NCBI RefSeq assembly: GCF_016793825.1
Contig: NZ_JAEULM010000016.1
Coordinates: 1 to 33,929 of the forward strand
Length of the DNA stretch: 33,929 nt
Direction: 5' to 3'
Source of the DNA: Sphingopyxis sp.
GTDB lineage: Bacteria; Pseudomonadota; Alphaproteobacteria; Sphingomonadales; Sphingomonadaceae
Shown: in pieces, positions 14,216 through 23,481 of the stretch
Layout: each line of letters opens with the position of its first letter
How positions within the stretch are numbered: position 1 is the stretch's first letter
The notes under the pieces: model-generated
Told to the model about the DNA's origin: nothing
Databases searched by the model: none
Seen by the model: only the letters and a program-made list of their open reading frames with translations
Translations under genes and position numbers: made by a program

Positions 14216-17152
14216 ATGTCCTATTCTCCCGCGTCGACGCCGCGTCGCCTTGCCCGATCCGCCCTCCTTTCCTGCGCTGCTGCCTTTGCGATCCTGCTCA
14301 CGCCCGCCACGACGGCCCAGAATGTCTCGTCGCCGGTCGCCGCCCAGTCGGACGTCAAGAACGACTGGCTTTATGCGGGCAGCGACATTCCGCGCGACGC
14401 GGCGTGGCAATTTGGTGTGCTCCCCAATGGCGTGCGCTATGCCGTGCGCAACAACGGCGTGCCGCCGGGGCAGGTGTCGATCCGCGTTCGCATGGATGTC
14501 GGATCGATATTCGAAACCGATCGGGAACGGGGCTTCGCGCATTTGCTCGAGCATCTGACGTTTCGGGGTTCGGAGCATATTCCCGACGGCGAAGCCAAGC
14601 GCATCTGGCAGCGTTTCGGCGTGACATTCGGCAGCGATTCTAATGCGCAGACGACGCCGACGCAGACCGTGTATCAACTCGATCTGCCCAGCGTCACGCC
14701 GACCACCCTCGACGAAAGCATGAAGCTGCTTTCGGGCATGGTGCGCGAGCCGCTGATTTCCGAAACCGCGGTTGCGGCCGAGCGCGGGGTTGTCATGTCG
14801 GAACTTCGCGAATCCGATGGTCCGCAAAAACGCATCGCCGATGCGACCACCGCACACCTGTTCGCGGGGCAGCTGCTGGGCGACCGGTCGCCGATCGGGA
14901 CCAATGAGTCGCTTGCAGCGGCTCAGGCCCAGTCCGTGCGTGCTTTCCACGATCGCTGGTACCGCCCCGACCGCGCGGTGGTGGTGATCGTCGGCGATGG
15001 CGACCCGGCCGAATTCGCGCGGCTCATCGCGAAATATTATGGTGACTGGAAGCCCGACGGTCCGGCGCCGAGGCAGCCCGACTTCGGCAAACCAAACCCC
15101 AAGGCGCCGGTCGCGAAGGCGATCGTAGAGGCGAACCAGCCGCTGGCGCTGACGCTGGCGATGGTCCGCCCCTGGCGAAAGCGGGTCGATACGGTCGAAA
15201 ATACCCGGCGGCTCTATCTTGAATATATCGCCCAGGCGCTCGTCAACCGGCGGCTCGAAAATCGGGCGCGCAGCGGCGGCAGCTACCTCGTCGCAACGGT
15301 GGAACAACAATATGTCAGCCGCAGCGCCGACGTCACCATGGCACAGATCGTCCCCTTGTCAGACTGGAAGGCAGCGCTGGCCGACGTGCGCGGCGTCATC
15401 GCCGATGCGGTGACGACACCGCCGTCACAGGCCGATATCGACCGTGAAGCGAACGAGATCGAGGCGTTTCTCGCCAAGGAACTGGAGAATGCCCGCAACG
15501 AGCCGGGCGCCCGGCTGGCCGATGACATGGTGCGTGCGGTCGATATCAACGAAACGGTTACTAGCCCGCAAGGCCAGGTCGACATGTTCCGCGCGATTCG
15601 GGCCGCGGCGACGCCCGCCGCAATGCTCGATATCAGTCGCGCCATCTTCAAGGCACCGGTGACGCGCGTCGTTTTGACGACCCCGACCCCGACCCCAGGT
15701 GGGGACAAGGCGCTACTCGCCGCGCTTGCGGCGCCGGCGAAGATACGCGACGACCGGCTTGCGGCGCTCCAGGCCGACTGGAGCCAGCTTCCGGCGTTCG
15801 GTCCACCGGGAACCATCGTCTCGACGGCCCGGCTGGGTGGGCTGCGCGCCGAGCGGATCGAATTCGCCAATGGCGTCACCGCGCTGGTGTCGGACAACAA
15901 GGTCGAACCCGGCAAGGTTCGGGTCAATGTCCGTTTCGGAACCGGAAACCGCAGCGTTGCGGCCGATGCACCGAACTTGCTGTGGACCGGCGACTATGCG
16001 TTGACCGCGAGCGGGATCGGACCGTGGGGACAGAATGAACTGGACCAGCTCACCAACGGGCGCCAGATTCAGATGAGCTTCTCGGTCGAGGATGACGCCT
16101 TCGAACTGAGTGCCGAAAGCAAGCCCGCCGATCTTGCCGACCAGATGAAGCTGATCGCAGGCAAGCTGGCGTTCCCGCGGTGGGATGCCGCGCCGGTCGA
16201 GCGACTGCGGGTCGGGTATCTCACCGGTTACGAACTGAACGATGCTACACCCAACTCCGTTCTCGACCGCAATCTCAAGGGCTGGCTGACCGACAATGAT
16301 GCGCGTTGGGCGGCCCCCGACAAGGCCGAGATTTCGGCGCTGACGCCCGCCGCCTTCCGTGCCTTTTGGGAACCACGCCTCGCGAGCGGTCCGATCGAGG
16401 TGCAGTTGTTTGGCGATCTGTCGTCGGTCGATTATCGGAAAATCCTAGCCGAAACGGTAGGCGCTCTTGCTCCGCGCAGTCCGCTTGCACCGCCTTCGGG
16501 GCAATCGGTCGCCTTTGCAAAGCATAGTGCGGCGCCCGCGCTCGCGTATCACAATGGGGACAAGGGGCAGGCGGCGGCGATGACGGCGTGGCCGACGGGC
16601 GGCGGTCTTGCCAACCCGCACGACGCACGCGCGATGGAAGTGCTCGCCGCCATTTTCAACGACCGGCTCTTCGATCGCCTTCGCGCCGAACAGGGTGCGA
16701 GCTATGGGCCGGTCGTCGACAGCCACTGGCCGACGGGATTTGAAAACAGCGGCGGCTATCTGCTCGTCGGCAGCCTGCTTGCCCCCAAGGACATCGATCG
16801 CTTCTATGGCATTGCAAAGGACATCGCGGCGGATCTGGTGGTGACGCCGGTCGGCGCCGATGAACTGGCCCGCAACGCCGTTCCGATCCGGGAGCAGGTA
16901 TCCCGCGCCTCGACCGGAAATGTCTTCTGGATGTTCCAGTTGGAGGGTGCGACGCGCGATCCGCGGGTGGCGCAGGCCGCATTGTCCATGGAGGCGGATA
17001 TCAACGGGGTGACGCCGGCCGATATCCAACGGCTTGCGCGGCAATATCTGTTGCCCGCGCGCCAGTGGTCGCTCGCGATCCTGCCAAAGGGGATGACGCT
17101 GGCCGACGCTTCTGCGCAGAACATGCCTGCCGCAGCGGGAGGTGGACGCTAA
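14216..17152 (+). CDS. M16 family zinc metalloprotease (pitrilysin-like), exported
   Basis: This large protein of 978 residues starts with a signal peptide (basic TPRRLARS, then a hydrophobic stretch to about residue 35, ending TTAQ). The first M16 domain holds the inverted zinc motif HLLEH (His109, Glu112, His113) and the distal ligand Glu189 in AAERGVVMSEL, 76 residues on as in active family members. Two to three further M16-like domains follow, lacking the motif, and form the second half of the clamshell; the R/Y pair near the C-terminus is seen in RAEQGASYGP. It should degrade peptides in the periplasm. I place the start at ATG 14216, with AAGG 7 bp upstream; a TTG at 14210 is in frame but has no need. 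Its stop is separated by one base from the stop of the convergent antiporter. Confidence 0.9.
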   Translation: MSYSPASTPRRLARSALLSCAAAFAILLTPATTAQNVSSPVAAQSDVKNDWLYAGSDIPRDAAWQFGVLPNGVRYAVRNNGVPPGQVSIRVRMDVGSIFETDRERGFAHLLEHLTFRGSEHIPDGEAKRIWQRFGVTFGSDSNAQTTPTQTVYQLDLPSVTPTTLDESMKLLSGMVREPLISETAVAAERGVVMSELRESDGPQKRIADATTAHLFAGQLLGDRSPIGTNESLAAAQAQSVRAFHDRWYRPDRAVVVIVGDGDPAEFARLIAKYYGDWKPDGPAPRQPDFGKPNPKAPVAKAIVEANQPLALTLAMVRPWRKRVDTVENTRRLYLEYIAQALVNRRLENRARSGGSYLVATVEQQYVSRSADVTMAQIVPLSDWKAALADVRGVIADAVTTPPSQADIDREANEIEAFLAKELENARNEPGARLADDMVRAVDINETVTSPQGQVDMFRAIRAAATPAAMLDISRAIFKAPVTRVVLTTPTPTPGGDKALLAALAAPAKIRDDRLAALQADWSQLPAFGPPGTIVSTARLGGLRAERIEFANGVTALVSDNKVEPGKVRVNVRFGTGNRSVAADAPNLLWTGDYALTASGIGPWGQNELDQLTNGRQIQMSFSVEDDAFELSAESKPADLADQMKLIAGKLAFPRWDAAPVERLRVGYLTGYELNDATPNSVLDRNLKGWLTDNDARWAAPDKAEISALTPAAFRAFWEPRLASGPIEVQLFGDLSSVDYRKILAETVGALAPRSPLAPPSGQSVAFAKHSAAPALAYHNGDKGQAAAMTAWPTGGGLANPHDARAMEVLAAIFNDRLFDRLRAEQGASYGPVVDSHWPTGFENSGGYLLVGSLLAPKDIDRFYGIAKDIAADLVVTPVGADELARNAVPIREQVSRASTGNVFWMFQLEGATRDPRVAQAALSMEADINGVTPADIQRLARQYLLPARQWSLAILPKGMTLADASAQNMPAAAGGGR

Positions 17153-17153
17153 C

Positions 17154-18938
17154 TCAGGCGGTTCCGCCGGGTTCGCTCCGCCGCGTCCGGCGGATTCGTG
17201 GCTCGCGGTCGAGCTGGCCCTTGGTCATGATGTCTTGGCGCATCTTGGCGCGGACGTCATGGATCGATGCGATCACCGGTCCCATCGCGACGCCCAGGTC
17301 GATCAGCACCGCCTCGGCAAGCTGCAGCGAGCTTTCGAGCGTTTCGGGCACCGCGTCGCTTGCGCCCGCCTGATACAGCGCCGCTGCATGATCGGCGCCG
17401 CGCGCGCGCGAAATGATCGGCAGATCGGGGTGCTTGGTGCGCAGATGGCGCGTCATGCGGAGTTGTTGCACGGGGTCGTCCATGGTCAGGACGACCGCTT
17501 CGACATTCTCGATGACCAGCTTGTCGAGGCTTCCCGGGCGTGCGACGTCAGTGAAACGGACAACGAAGCCGTCGCGTCGGGCCGCCGCCACCGTGTCGAT
17601 GTCGGCATCGACCGCGATATAGGACCGGCCATGTTCGCGGAGCAGTTCGGCGACAATCCGTCCGACGCGGCCAAAACCGACGATCACGGTCCTTCGCGGC
17701 GAGCTTTCTTCCTCGGTCTCCGTCTCGGCGTTTCGCATTTCAATGCGCCGCGCGATGTCATGACCTATCCGCGCCAGCAGCGGGGTGATCGTCAGGCCGA
17801 TCGCGGTGACGAGCTGCCAGAATTCGGCCGTGTCGCGGCTGATGAGCTGTGCCTGCAAGGCGGTTGCGAGGACGATCAAGGTGGTCTCGGACGGGCTCGC
17901 CATCAGCAGTCCGACCTCGGCGGCGGTCCCGCGCCGTGCCGCGCCGGAAAAACGCAGCAGCGCGGCAGTGACGCCCGCCTTGACGATCACTACGCCGACA
18001 ACTGCCGCGATCAGTTGCGGCCAAAGCGCGACGATGCTCTTGAGATTGAGCCCCATGCCGACGCTGATCAGGAAAACCCCCAGCGCCAGTCCCTTGAACG
18101 GCGCGGTGATCGCTTCGACCTCTTCGTGATATTCGGTCTCGGCGATCATCAGCCCCGACAAAAGCGCGCCGACTATAGGCGACAGACCGACCGCTGCGGT
18201 CGCGAGCGCCGCGACGATCACGACCAGAAGGCTCGCCGCGAGGAAAAGCTCCGGATCCTTGGCGCGTGCCGCCTGCGCGAAAATCCTGGGGAGCAGGAAC
18301 CAGCCGCCGATTGCCAGTGCGGCGACGACAACGGCGCCTTGCCACAGGGTGGTCAGCAGCAGTTCGGCGCTATTGCCGGACGTGGCAGGCGAAAAGGCCG
18401 CGAGGATGAAGATGATCGGGACGAGTGCCAGATCCTCGAACAGCAGCATCGAGAAGGCCGAGCGGCCAACCGCAGACCGGGTTCCCGCGATGGGAAGGAC
18501 GAGCGCGGTCGACGACAGCGCGAGCGCGATGCCCAGGCCGTAAGCGGCGGTCGTCGAATAGTCGCCGATCAGGAACAGCGCGCTGCCAAGTATCAGGCCG
18601 CACAGGCCCAGTTCCCCGGCCCCGATACCGAACACCAGCTTGCGAAGTTGCCACAGGCGACGGAACGACAGTTCGAGGCCGATCGAAAAAAGCAGCAGCA
18701 CGATACCCAGTTCGGCGAACAGCGCGATCTCGTCGGCCGATCCGATCGTGACGTGGCGCAACCAGGGATAGTCGGTGGTCAGCGACCCGAGGCCCGACGG
18801 GCCGACGAGCAAGCCGACGAGAATGAAGCCGATGACGGGCGAGATCCTGAAGCGCGCGAAGGCAGGAATGATGATCCCTGCGGCGCCCAACACCACCAGC
18901 GCGTCGCCGATGAGGGATGTTTCGGTTTCCGATACCAT
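17154..18938 (-). CDS. CPA2 cation:proton antiporter with RCK domain (KefB/KefC/YbaL-like)
   Basis: The 594-residue protein begins with about 12-13 membrane helices (residues about 10-395), including FSIGLELSF and LLFEDLALVPI, hallmarks of the CPA2 family (K+/H+ or Na+/H+ exchange). A cytoplasmic RCK/TrkA-N domain follows at about 416-535, with the nucleotide loop GFGRVG (421-426), then a charged, Arg-rich tail. Such systems move K+ or Na+ against protons and are gated by nucleotide or glutathione adducts binding the RCK domain. The YbaL-like branch is my best guess, because the typical KefC glutathione-regulation context (kefF/kefG) is absent. It lies downstream of icd in the same direction. 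A strong hairpin sits directly before its start codon. Confidence 0.9.
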   Translation of the reverse strand: MVSETETSLIGDALVVLGAAGIIIPAFARFRISPVIGFILVGLLVGPSGLGSLTTDYPWLRHVTIGSADEIALFAELGIVLLLFSIGLELSFRRLWQLRKLVFGIGAGELGLCGLILGSALFLIGDYSTTAAYGLGIALALSSTALVLPIAGTRSAVGRSAFSMLLFEDLALVPIIFILAAFSPATSGNSAELLLTTLWQGAVVVAALAIGGWFLLPRIFAQAARAKDPELFLAASLLVVIVAALATAAVGLSPIVGALLSGLMIAETEYHEEVEAITAPFKGLALGVFLISVGMGLNLKSIVALWPQLIAAVVGVVIVKAGVTAALLRFSGAARRGTAAEVGLLMASPSETTLIVLATALQAQLISRDTAEFWQLVTAIGLTITPLLARIGHDIARRIEMRNAETETEEESSPRRTVIVGFGRVGRIVAELLREHGRSYIAVDADIDTVAAARRDGFVVRFTDVARPGSLDKLVIENVEAVVLTMDDPVQQLRMTRHLRTKHPDLPIISRARGADHAAALYQAGASDAVPETLESSLQLAEAVLIDLGVAMGPVIASIHDVRAKMRQDIMTKGQLDREPRIRRTRRSEPGGTA

Positions 18939-18939
18939 A

Positions 18940-18968
18940 TGGGGCCGACCTTATGCAGGCCGGCCCCA
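18940..18968 (-). promoter_or_regulatory. Strong hairpin abutting the antiporter start codon
   Basis: Arms 18940-18950 and 18958-18968 (TGGGGCCGACC / GGCCGGCCCCA on the plus strand) pair over 11 positions with one A-C/G-U type mismatch around a 7-nt loop. The hairpin ends one base before the ATG at 18938. In the mRNA the only Shine-Dalgarno-like AAGG falls in the loop and the 3' arm, so it could block ribosome entry. It could also act as an icd terminator without a U-tract. Confidence 0.6.
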
Positions 18969-19017
18969 ATTGGCTAGATAGCTATCCCAACCTTTTTGGT
19001 TGCTAAGCGGCGTGGCT

Positions 19018-20232
19018 TCAGCCGCCCATCTTCTTGTCGAGATTCTCGACGATCGCCTCGAAGAAGCCTTCGGTCGTCAGCCAGTTCTGATCGGGACCGA
19101 TCAGCAGCGCGAGATCCTTCGTCATCTTGCCGCTTTCGACGGTCGCAACGCAGACCTTTTCCAGGTCGTCGGCGAATTGCGTCACCGCGGGCGTGCCGTC
19201 GAGCTTGCCGCGATGCTTGAGCCCGCCGGTCCAGGCGAAGATCGACGCGATCGGGTTGGTCGAGGTCGCCTTGCCCTGCTGGTGCATGCGATAGTGACGG
19301 GTGACGGTGCCGTGCGCGGCCTCCGATTCGACCGTCTTGCCGTCGGGGGTCATCAACACGCTGGTCATCAGGCCGAGCGAGCCGAAGCCCTGTGCGACGG
19401 TATCCGACTGGACGTCGCCGTCATAATTCTTGCAAGCCCAGACGAACTTGCCAGACCATTTGAGGGCCGATGCGACCATGTCGTCGATCAGGCGATGTTC
19501 GTAGACGATGCCAAGCTCGTCGAACCTGGACTTGAACTCGTCGATGAAGACTTCTTCGAACAGATCCTTGAAGCGGCCATCATAGGCCTTGAGGATCGTG
19601 TTCTTGGTCGAAAGATAGACGGGCCACTGGCGTGCGAGGCCATAGTTCAGGCTGGCGCGCGCAAAGTCGCGGATCGAATCGTCGAGGTTGTACATCCCCA
19701 TCGCAACGCCCGACGACGGAAACTGGAACACTTCCTCGTCGATCAATGTGCCGTCCTCGCCCTCGAACACCAGGCGCAGCTTGCCGGGACCCGGGACGCG
19801 GAAATCGGTCGCCTTGTACTGGTCGCCAAACGCATGGCGTCCGACGACGATCGGGTCGGTCCAGCCGGGGACGAGGCGCGGGACGTTCTTCATCACGATA
19901 GGTTCGCGGAAAACGACGCCGCCCAGAATGTTGCGGATCGTGCCGTTCGGCGACTTCCACATCTTCTTGAGACCAAATTCCTCGACGCGCGCTTCGTCGG
20001 GCGTGATCGTCGCGCACTTCACGCCGACCCCATGCTTCTTGATCGCGTTCGCGGCTTCGACGGTGATCTTGTCATCGGTGCGGTCGCGTTCCTCGATGCC
20101 GAGGTCGTAATAATGAAGGTCCACGTCAAGGTAAGGGAGGATCAGCCGTTCGCGGATCCACTGCCAGATGATCCGGGTCATTTCGTCGCCGTCGAGTTCG
20201 ACGACCGGGTTGGCTACCTTGATCTTGCCCAT
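19018..20232 (-). CDS. icd: NADP-dependent isocitrate dehydrogenase
   Basis: The 404-residue enzyme oxidatively decarboxylates isocitrate to 2-oxoglutarate in the TCA cycle, producing NADPH. Isocitrate-binding residues are seen in KSPNGTIRN (Ser94, Asn96, Arg100) and Arg109. The metal-binding aspartates lie in [14 protein letters not shown], and HGTVTRHYR gives the NADP-specific site. Its size and motifs are those of the eukaryotic-type (subfamily II) homodimer found in alphaproteobacteria, not the 416-residue E. coli type. The start at 20232 (MGKIKVANP) matches the usual N-terminus; a long upstream in-frame extension to 20346 is Arg-rich and unconserved. A purine-rich AGGAAAAAGG lies upstream. 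The gap to psd, which is divergent, is 149 bp and contains an 8-bp inverted repeat (ACGGGGCC 20268-20275 / GGCCCCGT 20303-20310). Confidence 0.96.
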   Translation of the reverse strand: MGKIKVANPVVELDGDEMTRIIWQWIRERLILPYLDVDLHYYDLGIEERDRTDDKITVEAANAIKKHGVGVKCATITPDEARVEEFGLKKMWKSPNGTIRNILGGVVFREPIVMKNVPRLVPGWTDPIVVGRHAFGDQYKATDFRVPGPGKLRLVFEGEDGTLIDEEVFQFPSSGVAMGMYNLDDSIRDFARASLNYGLARQWPVYLSTKNTILKAYDGRFKDLFEEVFIDEFKSRFDELGIVYEHRLIDDMVASALKWSGKFVWACKNYDGDVQSDTVAQGFGSLGLMTSVLMTPDGKTVESEAAHGTVTRHYRMHQQGKATSTNPIASIFAWTGGLKHRGKLDGTPAVTQFADDLEKVCVATVESGKMTKDLALLIGPDQNWLTTEGFFEAIVENLDKKMGG

Positions 20233-20381
20233 GCGTTCAGCCTTTTTCCTTGGGGAGTCGGAGTTGCACGGGGCCTTAGGCAAAGCGGGCCGATTGATCA
20301 ATGGCCCCGTCGCGCGTCGCTTCACGGCCTGTCGGCGCTTATGCATTGTCAGTACGGAACCTGCCCCCTAGAAAGACCGCC

Positions 20382-21116
20382 ATGTCCACAACCATCTCTT
20401 CGAACCGCCCCGGCGGCGGCATCAAATGGCGCTGGCCCTCGGTCCATCCCGAAGGGCGCAAATTCCTGTTGATCGCCGGCGTCGTGACGCTCTGCTTCTG
20501 GCTGCTCGGCTGGGAAATCGCCGGCTGGCTGGCGTTCGGCATCACGATCTGGGTCGCCGCCTTTTTCCGTGACCCGGCGCGTGTTACGCCGACGGGCAAC
20601 GACGTGGTGATCGCACCGGCCGATGGTCTGGTGACCCAGATCGCCGAGGTCGCTCCGCCGCCCGAGATTGCTGGGGCTGATGGATTGAACGATGCGTCGA
20701 TGCTGCGCGTTTCGATTTTCATGAGTGTATTCGACGTCCACATCAATCGTACGCCTATCGCCGGGACGCTACGCAAGCTCGTCTATATTCCGGGCAAGTT
20801 CCTCAACGCCGACCTCGACAAGGCGAGCGAGGAGAATGAGCGGCAGCATTTCGTCGTCGAGCGCGCCGACGGCATTCGCATAGGTTTCACTCAGATCGCG
20901 GGGCTCGTTGCGCGGCGGATCCTGCCCTTCGTCAGCATGGGGACCGAGCTGGCGACCGGCCAGCGCGTCGGCCTCATCCGCTTTGGTAGCCGGGTCGATG
21001 TCTATTTGCCCGCAGGGACGACGCCGCAGGTGCTGCTCGGCCAGCGGACGCTGGCGGGAGAGACCGTCATTGCCCGTATCGGCACGTCCGAAATTCTCGA
21101 CGGTATCGGGCAATAG
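20382..21116 (+). CDS. psd: Phosphatidylserine decarboxylase proenzyme
   Basis: This 244-residue proenzyme decarboxylates phosphatidylserine to phosphatidylethanolamine at the inner membrane. It is the short form: one or two N-terminal membrane helices (about 28-65), [22 protein letters not shown], and the self-cleavage site near the C-terminus, FGSRVD, where Ser203 becomes the pyruvoyl group of the small alpha chain. The ATG at 20382 ([11 protein letters not shown]) is preceded by GAAAGA. The next gene, pssA, starts one base after its stop, so the two steps of phosphatidylethanolamine synthesis form one operon, in the order product enzyme first. Confidence 0.95.
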   Translation: MSTTISSNRPGGGIKWRWPSVHPEGRKFLLIAGVVTLCFWLLGWEIAGWLAFGITIWVAAFFRDPARVTPTGNDVVIAPADGLVTQIAEVAPPPEIAGADGLNDASMLRVSIFMSVFDVHINRTPIAGTLRKLVYIPGKFLNADLDKASEENERQHFVVERADGIRIGFTQIAGLVARRILPFVSMGTELATGQRVGLIRFGSRVDVYLPAGTTPQVLLGQRTLAGETVIARIGTSEILDGIGQ

Positions 21117-21117
21117 C

Positions 21118-21891
21118 GTGGCGGACGAGCCGCAGACGGGCGTCGGCCGCGACACGCGCCGGCTGGGCGGAATTCCGCTTCGCGCGTTCGCGCCCAACGC
21201 GATCACGGCCCTCGCGCTCTGCTTTGGGTTGACCGGCGTCCGCTTCGCGATCGGCGAGGAATGGGAGAAGGCGCTGGCCGCGATCATCTTCGCGGGCGTG
21301 CTCGACGGGATGGACGGACGCATCGCGCGCCTGCTCCGCGCGCAAAGCAAGTTCGGTGCCGAGCTTGATTCGCTTTCGGACGTCATTGCCTTTGGCGTCG
21401 CGCCGGCGATGATCCTGTTCCTCTGGTCGCTGCAATATGCGCCGAAGTTCGGCTGGACCGCAGCGCTCGCGCTTGCCGTTTGCTGCGCGCTCAGGCTTGC
21501 CCGCTTCAACTCGCGGATGGATGCCGATGTACAACCGCACAAGTCGGCAGGCTTCATGACGGGCATTCCAGCGCCTGCGGGAGCCGGTCTCTCGTTCGTA
21601 CCCGCCTATCTCTGGCTGACCACCGGCAACGATCTGTTTCGCGAATGGTATGTCGTCATGCCGTGGGCACTTGGTGTTGCGATGCTGATGATCTCCGCGC
21701 TGCCGACCTATAGCTGGTCTTCGATCCGCCTTCGCCGCTCGTGGCGGCTGTTCGCTCTTGCGGGCGTCGGGTTGCTCGGCGCGGCGCTTGTGACCGCTCC
21801 GTGGCATACGCTACTCGCGGTCAGCGTCCTTTATGTGGTGATGATCCCGTTCGGACTCGCGAGCTATGCGCGGGTCAGGCAGCGCGGCTGA
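21118..21891 (+). CDS. pssA: CDP-diacylglycerol-serine O-phosphatidyltransferase
   Basis: The 257-residue membrane enzyme makes phosphatidylserine from CDP-diacylglycerol and serine. It has the complete CDP-alcohol phosphotransferase signature with correct spacing: Asp63, Asp66-Gly67, Ala70-Arg71, Gly80, Asp84 and Asp88. Several membrane helices follow. The start is a GTG at 21118, one base after the psd stop (TAGCGTG); the sequence upstream in this frame is the psd coding region read in another phase and makes no sense as protein. Translation is thus probably coupled to psd. Its last 17 bp overlap the 3' end of a small minus-strand gene. The supply of CDP-diacylglycerol would come from CdsA, encoded later in this window. 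Confidence 0.94.
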   Translation: MADEPQTGVGRDTRRLGGIPLRAFAPNAITALALCFGLTGVRFAIGEEWEKALAAIIFAGVLDGMDGRIARLLRAQSKFGAELDSLSDVIAFGVAPAMILFLWSLQYAPKFGWTAALALAVCCALRLARFNSRMDADVQPHKSAGFMTGIPAPAGAGLSFVPAYLWLTTGNDLFREWYVVMPWALGVAMLMISALPTYSWSSIRLRRSWRLFALAGVGLLGAALVTAPWHTLLAVSVLYVVMIPFGLASYARVRQRG

Positions 21892-22120
21892 GCTGCGGCC
21901 GGGTCGTGACCGAACGTGCGACATCGCGGCGGACGGCGTGGCGCAGCGTGATCACCGTAGCGGCGGGGCCGGGGTGCGGCGCCGCCTCGACCGGAAAGGC
22001 GCCTTCGCCGACAAGCGCCGACAAGATGGCATCGGCATTGGTCTTGAGCATCGCGAGGATCACCATCAGGCCAAGCCCGGCGGCGAGAGCGAAGAGGAGA
22101 GCGGCAGCGACCTGAACCAT
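21875..22120 (-). CDS. Small membrane protein, 81 residues, unknown
   Basis: The protein has one N-terminal hydrophobic helix (about residues 3-25, MVQVAAALLFALAAGLGLMV), then a mostly polar part with an Ala/Pro segment (EAAPHPGPAATV) and a basic C-terminus rich in Arg. I believe it is real for two reasons: third codon positions are overwhelmingly G or C, as in neighbouring genes, and GAAAGGA lies about 6 bp before the ATG at 22120. It is convergent with pssA and overlaps its end by 17 bp. It resembles no family I can name. A role in the inner membrane is all that can be said. Confidence 0.7.
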   Translation of the reverse strand: MVQVAAALLFALAAGLGLMVILAMLKTNADAILSALVGEGAFPVEAAPHPGPAATVITLRHAVRRDVARSVTTRPQLSRAA

Positions 22121-22495
22121 GACATGTCCTTTCGGCTTCGTTTCCCGCGAAACCGATAAATGCTACGGTTTCGTTAACCAGTTCGTTCCATGTTCTTGTT
22201 TTGTTCTCAAGCAAAATGCGACGAGTTGAGTCACTTTGTCGCCGGGGCGAGTTTTTCCGTTTGTCCTATTCGGTGGTCGGTACGGCCCGAAACGCCAGCG
22301 TCCGGAGCGGAGAGATCGGCCAGTTCGCCATGCAAGGCGTTCCAGTTCGGCGAAGCAAAGCCTTGCCTTTTGTGCTTCGTCCGTCTAACGGCCCGCCCAT
22401 TCCACATGGAAGGCGCACATAAACCGGTGCCGGGACCATCCGCTTGCGGAACCCGGTTCTTGCTTTCCAGAGGACCAACCGGAAGGAGAAAGACC
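22121..22495 (+). promoter_or_regulatory. rpsB upstream region and structured leader
   Basis: This 375-bp stretch has no credible gene and should hold the promoters of rpsB and of the divergent small gene. The part next to rpsB is structured. One hairpin is CCGGG (22430-22434)/CCCGG (22452-22456) with inner stem TCCG/CGGA and loop CTTG. A competing one is CCGGTT (22453-22458)/AACCGG (22477-22482), which ends directly at the Shine-Dalgarno AAGGAG (22483-22488). The two share 22453-22456, so only one can form at a time. Ribosomal protein S2 autoregulates its operon in other bacteria; a similar role is inferred here. I could not identify convincing -35/-10 boxes. Confidence 0.45.
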
Positions 22496-23347
22496 ATGGC
22501 GGCACCTGTCGTCACGATGCAGAATCTTATCGAAGCTGGCGCCCACTTCGGCCACCAGACCCACCGTTGGAACCCGCGCATGAAGCCGTATATCTTCGGC
22601 GCGCGCAACGGCATCCACATTCTCGACCTGTCGCAGACCGTGCCGCTCTTCGCGCGCGCGCTCGACTTCATTTCGTCGACCTCGGCCGCTGGCGGCAAGG
22701 TGCTGTTCGTCGGCACCAAGCGCCAGGCGCAGGGCCCGATCGCCGACGCGGCTCGCGCTTCGGGTCAGCATTTCGTCAACCATCGCTGGCTGGGCGGCAT
22801 GCTCACCAACTGGAAGACGATCTCGAACTCGATCAAGCGTTTGAAGACGCTCGAAGAGCAGCTTTCGGGCGACACCTCGGGCCTCACCAAGAAGGAAGTC
22901 CTGAATCGCACTCGCGAGCGTGACAAGCTGGAAATGTCGCTTGGCGGCATTCGCGACATGGGCGGCATTCCCGACGTGATGTTCGTGATCGACGCGAACA
23001 AGGAAGAACTCGCGATCAAGGAAGCCAACGTCCTTGGCATCCCCGTCGTCGCGATCCTCGATTCGAACGTCTCGCCCGATGGCATTGCGTTCCCGGTTCC
23101 GGCGAACGACGACGCGGCGCGCGCCATCCGCCTCTATTGTGACGCGGTGGCCCAGGCGGCGACCCGTGGCGGTCAGCAGGCCCGCGCGAACCGCGGCGAG
23201 GATCTGGGCGCAGCGGTCGAACCCGTTGCCGAACCGGCGCTGGTCGAAGAGACCGTCGCTCCTGTCGTCGAAGCCGCTCCGGTGACTGAGGACGAACAGG
23301 TCCCGGCTGAAGCCGCTGCCGAAACCGAACGTCAGGGCGACGCATAA
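22496..23347 (+). CDS. rpsB: 30S ribosomal protein S2
   Basis: The 283-residue protein begins with the conserved [51 protein letters not shown] and [11 protein letters not shown] follow, all S2 signatures. S2 joins the small subunit late and is needed for S1 binding. After about residue 235 there is an acidic, Ala/Val/Glu/Pro-rich tail ([11 protein letters not shown]...), the usual extension in alphaproteobacteria compared with E. coli (241 residues). The strong AAGGAG lies 7 bp before the ATG. It heads the conserved rpsB-tsf-pyrH-frr order. Confidence 0.98.
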   Translation: MAAPVVTMQNLIEAGAHFGHQTHRWNPRMKPYIFGARNGIHILDLSQTVPLFARALDFISSTSAAGGKVLFVGTKRQAQGPIADAARASGQHFVNHRWLGGMLTNWKTISNSIKRLKTLEEQLSGDTSGLTKKEVLNRTRERDKLEMSLGGIRDMGGIPDVMFVIDANKEELAIKEANVLGIPVVAILDSNVSPDGIAFPVPANDDAARAIRLYCDAVAQAATRGGQQARANRGEDLGAAVEPVAEPALVEETVAPVVEAAPVTEDEQVPAEAAAETERQGDA

Positions 23348-23363
23348 GCGTTCGTTCGCATGA

Positions 23364-23396
23364 CGGGACGGCGCGGCGACAGCCCGCGCCGTCCCG
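23364..23396 (+). terminator. Strong hairpin between rpsB and tsf (attenuator candidate)
   Basis: Perfect 13-bp GC arms (23364-23376 and 23384-23396) with a 7-nt loop lie 16 bp after the rpsB stop. Only a weak T content follows (GTCATCACTTTGACTT). A hairpin of this kind between rpsB and tsf would partly stop transcription or stabilise the rpsB mRNA, allowing unequal amounts of S2 and EF-Ts. Confidence 0.6.
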
Positions 23397-23481
23397 GTCA
23401 TCACTTTGACTTATCCCGCCGCCATGCGCGCGGCGGACCGCAGGCCGTAATCGCGTCTGCCCTTATTGAAAGGATTATCCC

